Notes: generated from the sequence alone by a model not told the origin. Shown: positions 42,806 to 53,136, counted from the first letter of the stretch. The stretch: DNA of 64,000 nt from Kordiimonas sediminis (GCF_014656395.1 NZ_BNCI01000001.1:1089893-1153892), one strand, 5' to 3'. Numbers and translations are program-made.

Positions 42806-43477
42806 TCACGTGTTTGGGGGGCTGTCTCCGGGCTGATGATTTTTCTGCGCCAGTTCTTCTAAAAGCGTAAAGAACTCTTCCTTGTTATTGGTGCGCGGAT
42901 AGGGCGTATCGGGCACCGGGACGCCTAGCCAGGCACACAAAGGCTCCCACCCGTCACCAATTGTATAAACGAGAAGCCTGTCACCTGGGAAAGATGCTTG
43001 AACAGCGGCAACGTTCGCATTGAACACCTGCATCAGGTGGTCATCGTTCGTAATGTCCCCACCGAAGGTTGTCTCCTTGATCATTTTTTCAATCATGGCG
43101 CCAAACATTATGTCGTAGGGGTCAGGATTTGGTGGTGGGTTCTCCAGTGTTTGGAATATGGTCGCCTTGATGCTTTTGACCCAGCTCTCCGCACTGCGGG
43201 TGGTCAATAGGATTTTGGCGTCAGGGAAATGGTCTGCAAGGGTGGGCCAGTAGGCGGCGGTTGGCCAGTCGACAGCAGAACGGTACCCGGCATAGGCCTT
43301 GTTCCAGTCAACCGGTTTGCCGAATGCGGCGTCATGCCAGAGAGGCAGGTGCTTCTCCCGGTTTTGCAGGACTTCTTCCATATGGTGGCAGGGGCCAAAG
43401 CCAAGCTGTTCCAGTGCCAGTTTCATGGACATGGTCCCCGTGCGGCCGAAGCCCGCCCCGATAATTTTCAGTGTCAT
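42806..43477 (-). CDS. Sulfotransferase-family P-loop protein
   Basis: A 223-residue protein with an N-terminal phosphosulfate/nucleotide loop (KIIGAGFGRTGTMSMKLAL, residues 4-22), a Trp-rich centre (GYRSAVDWPTAAYWPTLADHF), a strand with ILLTTRSAESWVKS that would hold the 3'-phosphate, and a C-terminal GDGWEPLCAWLGVPVPDTPY. This is the compact sulfotransferase-like family common in marine bacteria; acceptors are unknown. It is transcribed opposite to the surrounding housekeeping genes and interrupts the small-protein-to-murA order, so it may be an insertion relative to related genomes. Confidence 0.85.
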   Translation of the reverse strand: MTLKIIGAGFGRTGTMSMKLALEQLGFGPCHHMEEVLQNREKHLPLWHDAAFGKPVDWNKAYAGYRSAVDWPTAAYWPTLADHFPDAKILLTTRSAESWVKSIKATIFQTLENPPPNPDPYDIMFGAMIEKMIKETTFGGDITNDDHLMQVFNANVAAVQASFPGDRLLVYTIGDGWEPLCAWLGVPVPDTPYPRTNNKEEFFTLLEELAQKNHQPGDSPPNT

Positions 43478-43648
43478 TGCTCTTTAGCCCCCTCAGGTGA
43501 TTGGCTACTCCGAACAGAGACAGTTTACCACGAAATATCAGGAAAGCAGAATCGTGCGCCGTGCGCCCTAATCTAAACTTGCCGATAAGAGGATATTGGC
43601 TTAAAACCGGCTTCATACAGGTAATAAATTTCCAAGGGGAGGGCCCGC

Positions 43649-44203
43649 ATGTCTATCATGTCCGATAAGTGGATACGCACACAGTCACAGGAAAATGGCA
43701 TGATTGAGCCATTTGTAGACGGTCAGGTGCGCGGGGATAATATTTCCTACGGCTTATCTTCTTATGGCTATGACGCTCGCGTGGCACCAGAGTTCAAGAT
43801 TTTCACCAACGTAGACAGCGCGATTGTGGACCCGAAAAACTTCTCCACGAAAAGTTTTGTTGATCGGGATACGGATGTCTGCATCATTCCGCCAAACAGC
43901 TTCGCGCTTGCCCGCACCGTGGAATATTTCCGAATTCCAGAAGATGTTCTGGTTATCTGCCTTGGTAAATCGACCTACGCACGGTGCGGCATTATAGTGA
44001 ATGTGACACCACTGGAGCCGGGCTGGGAAGGGCATGTCACGCTTGAATTTTCCAACACAACACCACTGCCTGCGAAGATTTACGCGAATGAAGGGGCTTG
44101 TCAGTTCCTGTTCTTCCAGGGCAATGAGCCTTGTGAAACCCCTTATAACAGCCGCAGCGGTAAATATATGGGTCAGACGGGCGTAACCTTGCCGAAAGTA
44201 TAG
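43649..44203 (+). CDS. dcd: dCTP deaminase
   Basis: A 184-residue enzyme converting dCTP to dUTP and ammonia for dTMP synthesis. Family landmarks are [19 protein letters not shown], the nucleotide-binding [20 protein letters not shown] with the catalytic Glu in [15 protein letters not shown], and [18 protein letters not shown]. Length is normal for Alphaproteobacteria. GGGGAGGG lies five bases before the ATG. It precedes murA by 149 bp. Confidence 0.96.
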   Translation: MSIMSDKWIRTQSQENGMIEPFVDGQVRGDNISYGLSSYGYDARVAPEFKIFTNVDSAIVDPKNFSTKSFVDRDTDVCIIPPNSFALARTVEYFRIPEDVLVICLGKSTYARCGIIVNVTPLEPGWEGHVTLEFSNTTPLPAKIYANEGACQFLFFQGNEPCETPYNSRSGKYMGQTGVTLPKV

Positions 44204-44352
44204 ACTAAGGCTACGAGCTGAGTGGGCGAAATTTTGGCACGCTGTGGCCCTATTGCAGCCGTTTTCCAGCGGTACCCAATGGGCAGATGGTAAATACGGC
44301 GTGCACGGGATTCCCGTATGCACACTGAAAAGTTAAGTGTTAGGACGAATTA

Positions 44353-45633
44353 ATGGAAAAACTGGTCATTCGCGGCGGTAAAAAGCTGTCTGGAACCGTA
44401 CCTGTCAGTGGTGCAAAAAATGCGGCCTTGCCGCTTATGTGTACACCGCTTTTGACGGCTGATCCGGTGACATTGACCAATCTGCCGCGGCTTGCTGATA
44501 TCAATACCCTGACCGACCTGTTGAACCATTTGGGGGTGGCAGTCACCATCGAAGGCGGTAAAGGTGGCAGATTGTCGGGCAGGTCCATGACGTTCAATGC
44601 AGCCAGCATCAATGACACGGTCGCCCCTTATGATATCGTCCGGAAAATGCGGGCCTCTATTCTGGTGCTTGGGCCACTTGTCGCGCGCGCGGGCGAGGCA
44701 ATTGTCTCGCTGCCTGGTGGGTGTGCGATCGGTAACCGCCCGATTGATTTCCATCTTCTGGCGCTGGAAGCACTGGGTGCCCGCATTGATCTGGAAGACG
44801 GCTATGTCCGGGCCAGTGCGCCAACGGGTTTGACAGGTGGACTTATTAATTTCCCCGTTCCCAGCGTTGGGGCGACGGAAAATGCCTTGATGGCGGCGGT
44901 TCTGGCAAAGGGTACGACAACGATTGAAAACGCCGCGCGGGAGCCTGAGATTATCGATCTTGCCAAGTGTCTGAACAGCATGGGGGCAAAGATCACCGGA
45001 GCAGGGCACGAAACTATCACCATTGAAGGTGTCGACCGCTTGCACGGAACCACCCACAAGGTCATGCCTGACCGGATTGAGGCAGGCAGTTATGCAGTCG
45101 CTGCCCTGATGACAGGCGGGGACGTTATTCTGGAAGGCGCGGAAGCTGCCGACATGCGGGCGATGCTAACGAAGATTACCGAGGCAGGTGGCATTGTTGA
45201 AGAAAAGCCAAATGGTGTCCGTGTTGCGGCGAACGGTCCAATCAAGGGGTTCAATATTGTAACTCAGCCTTTCCCCGGTTTTCCAACCGATATGCAGGCG
45301 CAGTTTATGGCACTGGCCACCATTGCAGACGGGGCCAGTGTGATCACGGAAGCCATTTTTGAAAACCGCTTTATGCATGTGCCGGAGCTGTGTCGTCTTG
45401 GGGCGGATATCACCGTCACTGGATCCAGTGCCACTATTCGCGGTGTTGGCGGCCTGAAATCAGCGCCGGTGATGGCAACTGATCTGCGTGCCAGCATGGG
45501 ACTTGCGCTGGCCGGGCTGGTGGCAGAAGGGGAGACGTCAGTGAACCGTCTCTACCATCTGGACCGCGGGTATGAACGGCTTGAAGAAAAGCTGCGGGCG
45601 CTGGGCGCAGATATTGACAGGGTTCCCGGGTAA
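44353..45633 (+). CDS. murA: UDP-N-acetylglucosamine 1-carboxyvinyltransferase
   Basis: A 426-residue cytoplasmic enzyme of the first committed step of peptidoglycan synthesis, transferring enolpyruvate from PEP to UDP-GlcNAc. Lys22 ([10 protein letters not shown]) and the catalytic Cys124 ([19 protein letters not shown]) are present, so it should be fosfomycin-sensitive by target type. The C-terminal [20 protein letters not shown] is typical. It leads the block murA, DUF2948, hisG, hisD. Confidence 0.97.
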   Translation: MEKLVIRGGKKLSGTVPVSGAKNAALPLMCTPLLTADPVTLTNLPRLADINTLTDLLNHLGVAVTIEGGKGGRLSGRSMTFNAASINDTVAPYDIVRKMRASILVLGPLVARAGEAIVSLPGGCAIGNRPIDFHLLALEALGARIDLEDGYVRASAPTGLTGGLINFPVPSVGATENALMAAVLAKGTTTIENAAREPEIIDLAKCLNSMGAKITGAGHETITIEGVDRLHGTTHKVMPDRIEAGSYAVAALMTGGDVILEGAEAADMRAMLTKITEAGGIVEEKPNGVRVAANGPIKGFNIVTQPFPGFPTDMQAQFMALATIADGASVITEAIFENRFMHVPELCRLGADITVTGSSATIRGVGGLKSAPVMATDLRASMGLALAGLVAEGETSVNRLYHLDRGYERLEEKLRALGADIDRVPG

Positions 45634-45767
45634 CACCTTTCGGAACACACGTTGATAGTCAGGTGCGTTTAGGGGGCGGTAGAAAGTCCCTTACAACAAC
45701 GGGGCTGTACAGGGGGCGTCTGAATGCCTACATATGGTCCTGTTGATTTGGAAATTTTGGATACTGT

Positions 45768-46205
45768 ATGTCAGAGTCGCTAAAACTTACCTTGCAAACA
45801 CAAGAGGACCTAACTGTTGCATCTGCGCTTCTGCAGGATGCAGCAATTGTGGATACTGATATCATCTGGATACCATCAGAGCGCAGATTCGCCCTTATCG
45901 GTAACCGGTTTCGCTGGGAAAAGCGTCGCTGGTTCCGCAAGCCGAAGGGCGAGCGTGTTCGCACTGCCCTGCATCTGGACGGTATATTGGCGGCCAAACT
46001 GAAGAATATCGATCTTGGTGAAAAGGGTTCTGGTGATACCTTGTCACTTCTGGCGATTGTGGCGGAAAAACATGGGGAATTAACAGAGATCACCTTTACT
46101 TTTTCGGGTGGACCTGCCATCAGACTGCAAGCAGAGTGTGTCGATGGTTTGTTGACAGATATTGGCGATAGCTGGGACGCACTTGGAAAACCGAAACATT
46201 CATAG
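45768..46205 (+). CDS. DUF2948 family protein
   Basis: A 145-residue soluble protein matching the DUF2948 family, which in Alphaproteobacteria is found between murA and the his genes. Recognisable parts are LLQDAAIVDTDIIWIPSERR, FALIGNRFRWEK and the C-terminal GPAIRLQAECVDGLLTDIGD. Function is unknown. It sits 12 bp before hisG and is probably cotranscribed. Confidence 0.88.
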   Translation: MSESLKLTLQTQEDLTVASALLQDAAIVDTDIIWIPSERRFALIGNRFRWEKRRWFRKPKGERVRTALHLDGILAAKLKNIDLGEKGSGDTLSLLAIVAEKHGELTEITFTFSGGPAIRLQAECVDGLLTDIGDSWDALGKPKHS

Positions 46206-46217
46206 GATCCGTGTCCG

Positions 46218-46877
46218 ATGCAGATGAGTGAGAAACTGGTTCTGGCCTTGCCCAAGGGTCGTATTCTGGGAGAGGTTATGCCGCTGGTGAACAAGGCAGG
46301 CATTATCCCCGAAGCAGCGTTTGATGACCCCAAGTCCAGACAGCTCGAATTTAAGACCAATATTGATAACCTGACGATTATTCGTGTGCGGGCGTTTGAT
46401 GCCGCTACCTTCGTTGCATTCGGGGCCGCGCAAATTGGTGTGGTCGGTAACGATGTATTGCAGGAATTTGGATATGATGACCTGTATGCACCGCTTGATC
46501 TGAATATTGGTCATTGTCGTTTGTCGCTGGCGATGCCGGTTGATGCGGATGAGGTGGACCCAAAAGAATGGTCCCACATCAGGGTTGCGACCAAATACCC
46601 GAACCTGACCCGCTGCTATTATGCATCGCGCGGGGTACAGGCAGAATGTATCAAGCTGAATGGCGCAATGGAACTGGCGCCGTCCCTCGGGCTGTGTAAC
46701 CGGATTGTGGATTTGGTGTCCACCGGCAGCACGTTGAAGGCGAATAACCTGAAGGAAGTAGAGGTTCTGACGGATATTACCTCGCGCCTTGTGATCAGTC
46801 GTCCTGCATTCAAAACACGGCCGAAAGAAATTAATTATTGGATCGACCGCTTTAAAGAGGCGCTGAAAGATGCCTAG
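46218..46877 (+). CDS. hisG: ATP phosphoribosyltransferase, short form
   Basis: A 219-residue catalytic subunit of the first histidine-biosynthesis step, joining ATP and PRPP. KLVALPKGR-like start ([20 protein letters not shown]), [17 protein letters not shown] and the PRPP loop [16 protein letters not shown] are clear. It lacks the C-terminal regulatory domain, so it belongs to the short form that needs HisZ, which is not in this window. Its 3' end overlaps hisD by 8 bp. Confidence 0.95.
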   Translation: MQMSEKLVLALPKGRILGEVMPLVNKAGIIPEAAFDDPKSRQLEFKTNIDNLTIIRVRAFDAATFVAFGAAQIGVVGNDVLQEFGYDDLYAPLDLNIGHCRLSLAMPVDADEVDPKEWSHIRVATKYPNLTRCYYASRGVQAECIKLNGAMELAPSLGLCNRIVDLVSTGSTLKANNLKEVEVLTDITSRLVISRPAFKTRPKEINYWIDRFKEALKDA

Positions 46878-48171
46878 TTTTTTGACCTTTGGGGCTGATG
46901 GTTTTGAAGCCGCTTTCACGGCACTGTTGCATGCCAAACGGGAAACTGATCAGGACGTTCGGGAAACAGTTGCAGGCATTATCAGGGATGTAACTGCCCG
47001 CGGTGATGAGGCGCTGTATGATTATACGTCAAAGTTCGACAGGTTTGACGCACACGGTGCGGGGCTTGCAATATCTTCCGCCGAAGTGGATGCAGCCTGT
47101 GCCGAAGTGGATGCGGACACGGCGGCCGCGCTACAGTTTGCTGCGGACCGGATACAGGCCTTTCACGCACGTCAGACACCGGAAGAGCTGGATTATACAG
47201 ACGAAGCGGGTGTTCGCCTTGGGCAACGCTGGTCGCCCGTTGACGCGGCCGGACTGTATGTGCCGGGTGGGCTTGCAAGCTATCCGTCCAGCGTATTGAT
47301 GAATGCTATCCCGGCGAAGGTTGCGGGCGTAGACCGTATCGTGATGACCGTACCAACACCGGACGGTGTGTTAAGCCCGCTTGTCCTGCTCGCTGCCCGT
47401 ATTGCCGGTGTCACTGAAATATATAGAATTGGTGGCGCACAGGCAGTTGCAGCCCTTGCGTACGGTACAGAGACTATTTGCGGTGTAGACAAGATCGTTG
47501 GACCCGGTAATGCATTCGTTGCAGAGGCGAAACGACAGGTCTTTGGTCGTGTTGGTATTGATACCATTGCTGGCCCGTCAGAGATTCTTGTGGTCGCGGA
47601 TAATAAGAATGATCCCGCCTGGATCGCAGCTGACCTTCTGTCGCAAGCGGAGCATGACACAGCGGCGCAAAGCATATTAATTACAGACTGTCAGGATTTT
47701 GCGGATGCTGTGGTCAAGGCGGTTGATGTGCACTTGCAAACTCTGCCCAAGGCCGACATTGCAGGCAAAAGCTGGGCAGATTTCGGTGCGGTTATTGTCG
47801 TCCCCACGCTTTTGGATGCTGTATCCCTGATTGACCGGTTGGCACCGGAGCATCTGGAACTGGCGATCGAAGACCCTGAAAGTTTGATGAGCATGATCAA
47901 ACATGCCGGTGCGGTCTTTATGGGGCGTTATACACCAGAGGCGATTGGCGATTATGTGGCGGGTCCAAACCACGTGTTACCAACCGCGCGGTCAGCACGT
48001 TTTTCCAGTGGCCTAAGCGTTTATGACTTTATGAAACGTACCAGTTTCGTTGAGTGTACGGCGCAGTCGCTCGAAAAGATCGGGCCAGCTGCAGTGACTC
48101 TTGCGCACAAGGAAAATCTGGATGCTCACGCACTTTCAGTTGCCATTCGACTGAAGGACAGGCAATCATAA
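46870..48171 (+). CDS. hisD: Histidinol dehydrogenase
   Basis: A 433-residue zinc enzyme performing the last two oxidations of histidine synthesis (histidinol to histidine with NAD). Landmarks are [32 protein letters not shown], the zinc/catalytic segments [13 protein letters not shown] and [12 protein letters not shown], and [20 protein letters not shown]. The ATG overlaps the end of hisG, implying coupled translation. Confidence 0.97.
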   Translation: MPSFLTFGADGFEAAFTALLHAKRETDQDVRETVAGIIRDVTARGDEALYDYTSKFDRFDAHGAGLAISSAEVDAACAEVDADTAAALQFAADRIQAFHARQTPEELDYTDEAGVRLGQRWSPVDAAGLYVPGGLASYPSSVLMNAIPAKVAGVDRIVMTVPTPDGVLSPLVLLAARIAGVTEIYRIGGAQAVAALAYGTETICGVDKIVGPGNAFVAEAKRQVFGRVGIDTIAGPSEILVVADNKNDPAWIAADLLSQAEHDTAAQSILITDCQDFADAVVKAVDVHLQTLPKADIAGKSWADFGAVIVVPTLLDAVSLIDRLAPEHLELAIEDPESLMSMIKHAGAVFMGRYTPEAIGDYVAGPNHVLPTARSARFSSGLSVYDFMKRTSFVECTAQSLEKIGPAAVTLAHKENLDAHALSVAIRLKDRQS

Positions 48172-48175
48172 CTCC

Positions 48176-48673
48176 ATGACGGATTACAGGCTGATAGATG
48201 TATCGCTAGACGAATCGACCATTGTGCGCTGGAGCGCCGAGGTTGATCATGAAAGACGTGTCGCTATCTATGACCTGCTGGAGGAAAATAGTTTTCAACT
48301 GGTGAAGTCTTCCGATCCGGATTATCCGGGGCCTTATAAGCTGACGCTTGGAACCATTGAAGGCCGTTTGATGTTTGATATCCGGTCGAAAGACGGTGTT
48401 GAGCTTATGTCCTTTCGGCTAGCCATGTCCCCATTTCGCCGGATTATTCGCGAATATTTTGCCATTTGCGATAGCTATTATGAAGCGATTAAAACGGCTA
48501 GTCCCTCGCAGATCGAAGCCATTGATATGGGTAGGCGGGGTATTCATAATGAAGGTAGCGAACTGCTGGCCGAGCGCCTTGACGGTAAAGTGAAGGTTGA
48601 TCACCAGACCGCACGCCGGCTGTTTACACTTGTTTGTGTGCTGCATCTTAAAGAAGGTCGGGGGCCAATCTAA
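48176..48673 (+). CDS. UPF0262 family protein
   Basis: A 165-residue protein of the UPF0262 family, which is restricted largely to Alphaproteobacteria and conserved downstream of hisD. Typical segments are ALDE-like start (LIDVSLDESTIVRWSAEVDH), SFRLAMSPFRRIIREYFAIC and IDMGRRGIHNEGSELLAERL. Function is unknown. It starts 4 bp after hisD and its TAA overlaps the next ATG (TAATG). Confidence 0.92.
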   Translation: MTDYRLIDVSLDESTIVRWSAEVDHERRVAIYDLLEENSFQLVKSSDPDYPGPYKLTLGTIEGRLMFDIRSKDGVELMSFRLAMSPFRRIIREYFAICDSYYEAIKTASPSQIEAIDMGRRGIHNEGSELLAERLDGKVKVDHQTARRLFTLVCVLHLKEGRGPI

Positions 48674-49113
48674 TGGGGGCGACTGAACCGAAAAAGCTGC
48701 GCAGCATTTTATTTGCCTGTAATCAGAATGCAGTCCGAAGCCCGATGGCAGAGGCTTTGGCAACCAGATTTTTCAAGCGCCGGGTTTTTGTTGATAGTGC
48801 AGGATTGGTTGCTGGCACCCTGGATGGTTTTTCCGTTGCAGCGATGCAGGAGCTCAATATCGATATCTCTGATCATGAAGCCAAAACGCTGCAGGATATC
48901 CGTATTGATGACTTTGACATGATTGTCGCCCTGACGCCCGAGTCGCGGGATAAAATTCAGGAACTGGTCGCTGATAAGGACATTCGGGTTGACTATTGGC
49001 TTACGCCTGACCCGGCGGAGGCAGAAGGTAATCGTAATCAGGTTCTGGATAGTTATCGCCTTGTCCGGGATCGGCTTGAATGCCGGATTGCTGACGCTTT
49101 TGCCAATACTTAA
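48673..49113 (+). CDS. Low-molecular-weight protein-tyrosine-phosphatase-like protein
   Basis: A 146-residue protein with the CX5R phosphatase loop (FACNQNAVRSPMAEAL; Cys16 to Arg22) and the general-acid loop near DYWLTPDP. It belongs to the LMW phosphatase/arsenate-reductase superfamily and probably dephosphorylates Tyr or a small phosphate ester. No second arsenate-reductase Cys pair is evident, so phosphatase activity is likelier than arsenate reduction. Coupled by a one-base overlap to the UPF0262 gene, a conserved pairing in this class. Confidence 0.88.
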   Translation: MGATEPKKLRSILFACNQNAVRSPMAEALATRFFKRRVFVDSAGLVAGTLDGFSVAAMQELNIDISDHEAKTLQDIRIDDFDMIVALTPESRDKIQELVADKDIRVDYWLTPDPAEAEGNRNQVLDSYRLVRDRLECRIADAFANT

Positions 49114-49241
49114 AGGGGCAAGTCTCGTTTTTCCGTGATGTTTCTCGGCCATTCGTTCCGGTGAAAAATTTAAAATTCGGGGGCGCATCTGCAGTTCAGG
49201 CGTTGCCCAATGATCACAGCGACGCCCGGTTTATCGGGTTT

Positions 49242-49260
49242 TTATGCTATAATATCAGTG
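49242..49260 (+). promoter_or_regulatory. Extended -10 promoter for infA
   Basis: TGCTATAAT at 49245-49253 is a perfect extended -10 with consensus TATAAT; no good -35 precedes it. A short CCCG/CGGG hairpin and T-run (49225-49243) just upstream may end the phosphatase transcript. The infA leader would be about 110 nt. Confidence 0.6.
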
Positions 49261-49370
49261 AATTCGGCCAAAACTGTTGCATTTTGGCGCCAATAGAGCC
49301 ATTGATAGGCGCAAAATTTCCCTGCCTTGCAGAGAAGTTTCAAAGGTTGCCATAATTAAAAGGAGCAAGA

Positions 49371-49589
49371 ATGGCAAAGGAAGAAGTATTGGAAATGCGT
49401 GGTACGGTAACTGAACTGCTACCAAATGCTATGTTCCGCGTGAAACTGGAAAATGATCATGAGATCCTTGGTCATACTGCAGGAAAAATGCGCAAAAACC
49501 GGATTAGAGTTCTGGCAGGCGATGATGTTCTTGTTGAACTGACGCCATATGACCTGACTAAAGGTCGTATCACCTACCGCTTCAAGTAA
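49371..49589 (+). CDS. infA: Translation initiation factor IF-1
   Basis: A 72-residue OB-fold protein that binds the 30S A site during initiation. The sequence is standard ([53 protein letters not shown]). An AAAAGGAGCAAGA ribosome site precedes ATG. Confidence 0.98.
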   Translation: MAKEEVLEMRGTVTELLPNAMFRVKLENDHEILGHTAGKMRKNRIRVLAGDDVLVELTPYDLTKGRITYRFK

Positions 49590-49647
49590 GCTGCCTGACC
49601 GGGTTGCACACCTTGTTTCCTAACATTTGCGACCTGCGGGAGGCCCT

Positions 49648-50226
49648 ATGACGATCCCTCTTATTCTTGCATCTGCATCGCCCCGTCGCCGTGACTTGCT
49701 CGCGCAGATTGGTGTTGTGCCGAATGCAATTGATCCCGCGGATATTGATGAAACACCGCGCGCGGGGGAACGCCCCAAAGAGTATGCGGAACGTATCGCG
49801 CAGGAAAAGGCTGCGCTTGTCGCCACCCGGCATGCAGGCAGTCTTATCCTGGCCGCAGATACGGTCGTTGCCTGCGGTCACAGAATCCTGCCAAAAGCAG
49901 AAGATGAAGCGACAGCCCGGCGCTGTCTTTCTTTGCTGTCTGGTCGCAAACACCGGGTTATCTCTGGCATATCAATTGTTACAAAAGATGGAGTACAGCA
50001 TACCAAATCTGTCTCCACCAGTGTAACCTTCAAACGGTTAAGCGCGTCTGAGATGAAGCAGTATCTGGCGGACGGTGACTGGCACGGTAAAGCAGGCGGG
50101 TATGCAATACAGGGCCCTGCGGCAACATTTGTGCGGTTTCTGTCCGGGTCGTATTCAAGTGTCGTTGGGCTGCCGCTTTTTGAAGTGGGGCACTGGCTTG
50201 AGGCACACTGGAGACACACGGCATGA
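49648..50226 (+). CDS. maf: Maf-like nucleotide pyrophosphatase
   Basis: A 192-residue Maf/YceF-type enzyme that hydrolyses nucleoside triphosphates, probably modified or non-standard ones. ILASASPRRRDLLAQIGV at the start, LAADTVVACG, SGRKHRVISG and a final WHGKAGGYAIQGPAATFVRF are diagnostic. The start at 49648 has GGGAGG four bases upstream; seven earlier in-frame codons are not needed. Its stop overlaps the next start as ATGA. Confidence 0.94.
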   Translation: MTIPLILASASPRRRDLLAQIGVVPNAIDPADIDETPRAGERPKEYAERIAQEKAALVATRHAGSLILAADTVVACGHRILPKAEDEATARRCLSLLSGRKHRVISGISIVTKDGVQHTKSVSTSVTFKRLSASEMKQYLADGDWHGKAGGYAIQGPAATFVRFLSGSYSSVVGLPLFEVGHWLEAHWRHTA

Positions 50227-51614
50227 CCGATTTTCTAACCGTTATTGAGCCCCGATTTGGAGGATGGCGCGCTGCAGAGATTGACGACGAAGGTTTTCCT
50301 GTATCTTTGCAGTTTTTCGATGACCCGCAGTATCATCCTGTGGACGCCCTGTTTGATGCACGTGTAACCGCATTTGATGCGGCGTCTGATCTGGCGTTTC
50401 TGGACTTGGGCGGTTTTGACGGGGTGATGAACCTGCAGCGTGCCAAACAAATCGCTGATAAGCGCGTCGACCGTATTCAGGACTGTCTGCAGATTGGTCA
50501 GATGATCCGCGTACAGGTAATTGCCGAACCTGCTGCGGCTGAGGGTAAAGCGCTGTCTGTTACGCCGCGGCCCCGGCTTGCGGGACGGTATGTGACGCTG
50601 GAACACGGTGCACGTCTGAATTTTTCCAAAGACTTGAAACCCCATGTGATTGGCACGTTGAAAAGCGGCCTCGAGGCTGTCAGTGCGCATCATGCCGTTA
50701 TTGTGCGGACCCGTGCCAGCCTGGTGGGTGCAGAGGCAGTTGTCAGGGAAGCTGAAACATTTGCGCAAGCACTTGCAGCACCCGCGAAAAGTGCGCCAGG
50801 CCTTGTGTATGCGCCGTCCCCGGCTACGGCCTGCCTGATGGCGATGAACACAAGCAGCGCAGATATTCTGATTGACGGTGTGGAAGAAACACTGGCCGCA
50901 CAGAAGATAGCGCGGACCTCGTATCCTGATCTTGCGGACCGTATTAAAGCGGGCAAGGAAACCGAGGGACTTTTCGAATTTTACGGCGTGACCGAAGCGA
51001 TTGACGAAGCTCTGTCTGATCGGATTGAACTGCCCTGTGGCGGCTGGATATCCATTACGCCGACCCCCGCGCTGACTGTGGTGGATGTGAATATGGGCGG
51101 GGCACTGAAGGGGCGCTCTGCGGCCGAGGCAAAAATCACTGTTAATCTCGAAGCAGCGATGGCAATTGCCTATCATCTCCGGTTTCAGGATATTGGCGGC
51201 CTGATTGTGGCTGACTTTATTGATATGTCAGGCAAAGGGGCTGCAGCTGAACTGATGGCAACCCTTGATGATGCTTTGCGGGATGATCCTGTACCGGTAC
51301 GGCATTCGGGTATCTCTAACTTCGGGCTTGTGGAATTTACGCGCAAGCGCAAGGGCATTAGCCTGCGCGACAGAATGCAGCGTGCACGCAAGCCAGTGGT
51401 GAACCCGCGCGAAGAAGCCTTGACCCTGCTTGATCGTGCGCTCCGGGTTGGGCGCAGTGGCCAGCCAGGCACGCTTATTCTGCAGGCACCGGACGCAGTG
51501 ATATCTGAGCTTGCGCGTTTGGACACCTATGTGGAGGCCCTGAAGACCAAGACCAGTCGGCAGCTCGAGATACAGGCCGGGCAGGGTTCAGACGTTTATC
51601 TTAAAACCAACTAA
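50223..51614 (+). CDS. Ribonuclease E/G family protein
   Basis: A 463-residue endoribonuclease of the RNase G/E family, acting on single-stranded A/U-rich RNA. The N-terminus lacks a long degradosome region, so it is RNase G-like. The catalytic magnesium aspartates are in [12 protein letters not shown] and [13 protein letters not shown]. The S1-like region ([16 protein letters not shown]) is present. The metal-linking Cys motif of classical RNase E is absent. Translation is coupled to maf by a 4-bp overlap and yacG follows 14 bp later. Confidence 0.9.
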   Translation: MTDFLTVIEPRFGGWRAAEIDDEGFPVSLQFFDDPQYHPVDALFDARVTAFDAASDLAFLDLGGFDGVMNLQRAKQIADKRVDRIQDCLQIGQMIRVQVIAEPAAAEGKALSVTPRPRLAGRYVTLEHGARLNFSKDLKPHVIGTLKSGLEAVSAHHAVIVRTRASLVGAEAVVREAETFAQALAAPAKSAPGLVYAPSPATACLMAMNTSSADILIDGVEETLAAQKIARTSYPDLADRIKAGKETEGLFEFYGVTEAIDEALSDRIELPCGGWISITPTPALTVVDVNMGGALKGRSAAEAKITVNLEAAMAIAYHLRFQDIGGLIVADFIDMSGKGAAAELMATLDDALRDDPVPVRHSGISNFGLVEFTRKRKGISLRDRMQRARKPVVNPREEALTLLDRALRVGRSGQPGTLILQAPDAVISELARLDTYVEALKTKTSRQLEIQAGQGSDVYLKTN

Positions 51615-51628
51615 TCGGAGACAAGTCA

Positions 51629-51811
51629 GTGACCGACCACGCGGCCCCCGCAAAATGTCCCCAGTGTGACAAACCAGTTGATCCGAAATACCGTCCGTTT
51701 TGCTCAAAACGCTGTGCAGATCTGGATTTGGGTAAATGGTTGAATGAAGAATATGTCCTGCCGGGCAATGCCCCGGTCGAAGGAATTGATCCGGGCGACA
51801 GAGAAGCCTGA
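51629..51811 (+). CDS. yacG: DNA gyrase inhibitor YacG
   Basis: A 60-residue zinc protein beginning at GTG 51629 with GGAGA upstream. Four Cys ligands at 10, 13, 25 and 29 ([27 protein letters not shown]) define YacG, which binds GyrB. The acidic C-terminus is normal. Last gene of the maf-RNase-yacG unit. Confidence 0.94.
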   Translation: MTDHAAPAKCPQCDKPVDPKYRPFCSKRCADLDLGKWLNEEYVLPGNAPVEGIDPGDREA

Positions 51812-51887
51812 TCAGGGCTTTACCGCTGGATTTACGGGCCCCAAAGTCAGGCTGTGGAATTATTTCACAGATTCTCAAAAAGAGGGC

Positions 51888-51916
51888 TTGCAAGGACCGC
51901 GTATATTGGCTAAAAG
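51888..51916 (+). promoter_or_regulatory. Possible tRNA-Phe promoter
   Basis: TTGCAA (51888-51893) and TAAAAG (51911-51916) are separated by 17 bp and lie about 54 bp before the tRNA. The G preceding -35 and CTTG start fit alphaproteobacterial tRNA promoters. The -10 is weak. Confidence 0.4.
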
Positions 51917-51969
51917 CGCGTGCGCACCACGGCACTACCCCGCTTGTTGTGCGATTCTAAGATTGGTGA

Positions 51970-52044
51970 GCCCGGGTAGCTCAGGGGTAGAGCAGCGGAT
52001 TGAAAATCCGCGTGTCGGTGGTTCAAATCCGCCCCCGGGCACCA
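51970..52044 (+). tRNA. tRNA-Phe (anticodon GAA)
   Basis: Acceptor GCCCGGG pairs with CCCGGGC; anticodon stem GCGGA/TCCGC with loop TTGAAAA gives anticodon GAA; T-arm has GGTTCAAATCC; CCA is encoded (52042-52044). It is the left edge of the accessory region 52.0-56.4 kb. Confidence 0.96.
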
Positions 52045-52045
52045 T

Positions 52046-52078
52046 TTAAAAAAGCCTCCATTTTGTGGAGGCTTTTTT
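52046..52078 (+). terminator. tRNA-Phe terminator
   Basis: AAAAAGCCTCCA, a TTTT-containing loop and TGGAGGCTTTTTT form a long stem with T-run directly after the tRNA. The same hairpin is repeated at 54472-54500 and in decayed form at 56330-56360. Confidence 0.88.
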
Positions 52079-52141
52079 GTTTCCCGATTAGAAGTTCAGG
52101 GTTGGATCTGTCACTACTCTGTAAAGAGTGCAGCGGGTCAG
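52051..52141 (+). repeat. 91-bp direct repeat, copy 1 (tRNA-Phe terminator and flank)
   Basis: Matches 54472-54562 with a single difference (G at 52121, A at 54542). It covers the tRNA terminator, a 50-bp flank and the stop codon of the winged-helix gene. Identity ends abruptly at GGGTCAG. Similarity may extend weakly leftwards to the ACCA of the tRNA end. Confidence 0.92.
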
Positions 52142-53136
52142 CTACCTCCCTCAAGAACTCTTTTTAGCTTTATTGCTGCTTCAAAGCTTGGGTCGTGAAT
52201 CAAAGCCGCCGATACATATTCAAGCGCAAGCGCCTTGTCACGATCCTTCGAGCCGAGCGCTTGGACGAAGAGTGCGTACGCCTGATAATTCTTTGTCGGT
52301 CCCTGTTTCAGTCTTTCCGAAGCTTCAGGATCAACCTGGTCAAACAACATGAACGAGATATGCAATGCGATATCTCGTTGAACCTCAAAAACCTCCTCAA
52401 ATGGGCGGTCATAGGTCTGCCCCCATACTATCTCGCCTGTCTTCCAGTCGGATAGCGATACGACGAGATGCAGTCTGTCTGAGCCTTTGGCAAGCTGACC
52501 CCTTAGAACAACATCAACATCTTTATCATTGCTCAGGTCTATCGGACCGATTGCCCGAAGTTTTGGTAGCGACGCAATCTTTGTAGCAAGTTCAAGTGAG
52601 AGGCCATCTACAAAACTCTTACTTACAGGTCCAAGTGTATCTGACCGCTCCATTGGCTCAACACGAACAAGCAGACTTTCGGGTCTGTTGACTTCCAATA
52701 GCACAATGATTGCCAATACAAGGACTGCAGCAAAAGCTACGCCAAAATACCAAAACCTCTGCAAATAAGAGCCTTGAGCCTGCGAGTGAGCTGGCTGGGC
52801 TGGTATGGCAAGACGATATCCCTTGCCTCTGTGGTTAACAATATAACCACTTCCATCCGGTGAGGGACCGAGAGCCTTCCGCAACAACCTGATACGTTGT
52901 TTTAAAACGTCTGGGCCGACCACTTGTCCCGGCCAGAGAAGTTCCTCCAACTCAGTTTGAGACAAGACACTTTTTTGGCTGCAACAAAGTGCGTCAAGCA
53001 ATGCAAACGTAAGATCTGGAAGATCCAACTTCAGTCCCTGCTTAAAAACCTCGCGATTGCCGAGATCGATGCGAAGGTCTAAGACCTTCAGCACTCTACC
53101 CCTTGGCGTATCGTTCGTTCCTTCACTCATCTTCAC
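52138..53136 (-). CDS. Membrane-anchored winged-helix regulator (ToxR/CadC-like)
   Basis: A 332-residue one-component regulator: an OmpR/ToxR-type winged helix in the cytoplasm (about 20-110, LWPGQVVGPDVLKQRIRLLR, NHRGKGYRLA), a single membrane helix (127-149) and a periplasmic domain. The latter starts with a TolB-N/FlgO-like segment (SKSFVDGLSLELATKIASLP, DVVLRGQLAKGSDRLHLVVS) and ends with a helical repeat-like tail (YQAYALFVQALGSKDRDKAL). Such proteins sense periplasmic conditions and act directly on DNA. It diverges from a TolB-like propeller gene 75 bp away, a likely target. The stop codon lies in the repeat. Confidence 0.87.
   Translation of the reverse strand: MKMSEGTNDTPRGRVLKVLDLRIDLGNREVFKQGLKLDLPDLTFALLDALCCSQKSVLSQTELEELLWPGQVVGPDVLKQRIRLLRKALGPSPDGSGYIVNHRGKGYRLAIPAQPAHSQAQGSYLQRFWYFGVAFAAVLVLAIIVLLEVNRPESLLVRVEPMERSDTLGPVSKSFVDGLSLELATKIASLPKLRAIGPIDLSNDKDVDVVLRGQLAKGSDRLHLVVSLSDWKTGEIVWGQTYDRPFEEVFEVQRDIALHISFMLFDQVDPEASERLKQGPTKNYQAYALFVQALGSKDRDKALALEYVSAALIHDPSFEAAIKLKRVLEGGS

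Noticed and set aside
44290-44335. Hairpin-like sequence before murA as terminator of dcd
   Set aside because: The stem is interrupted and no T-run follows.
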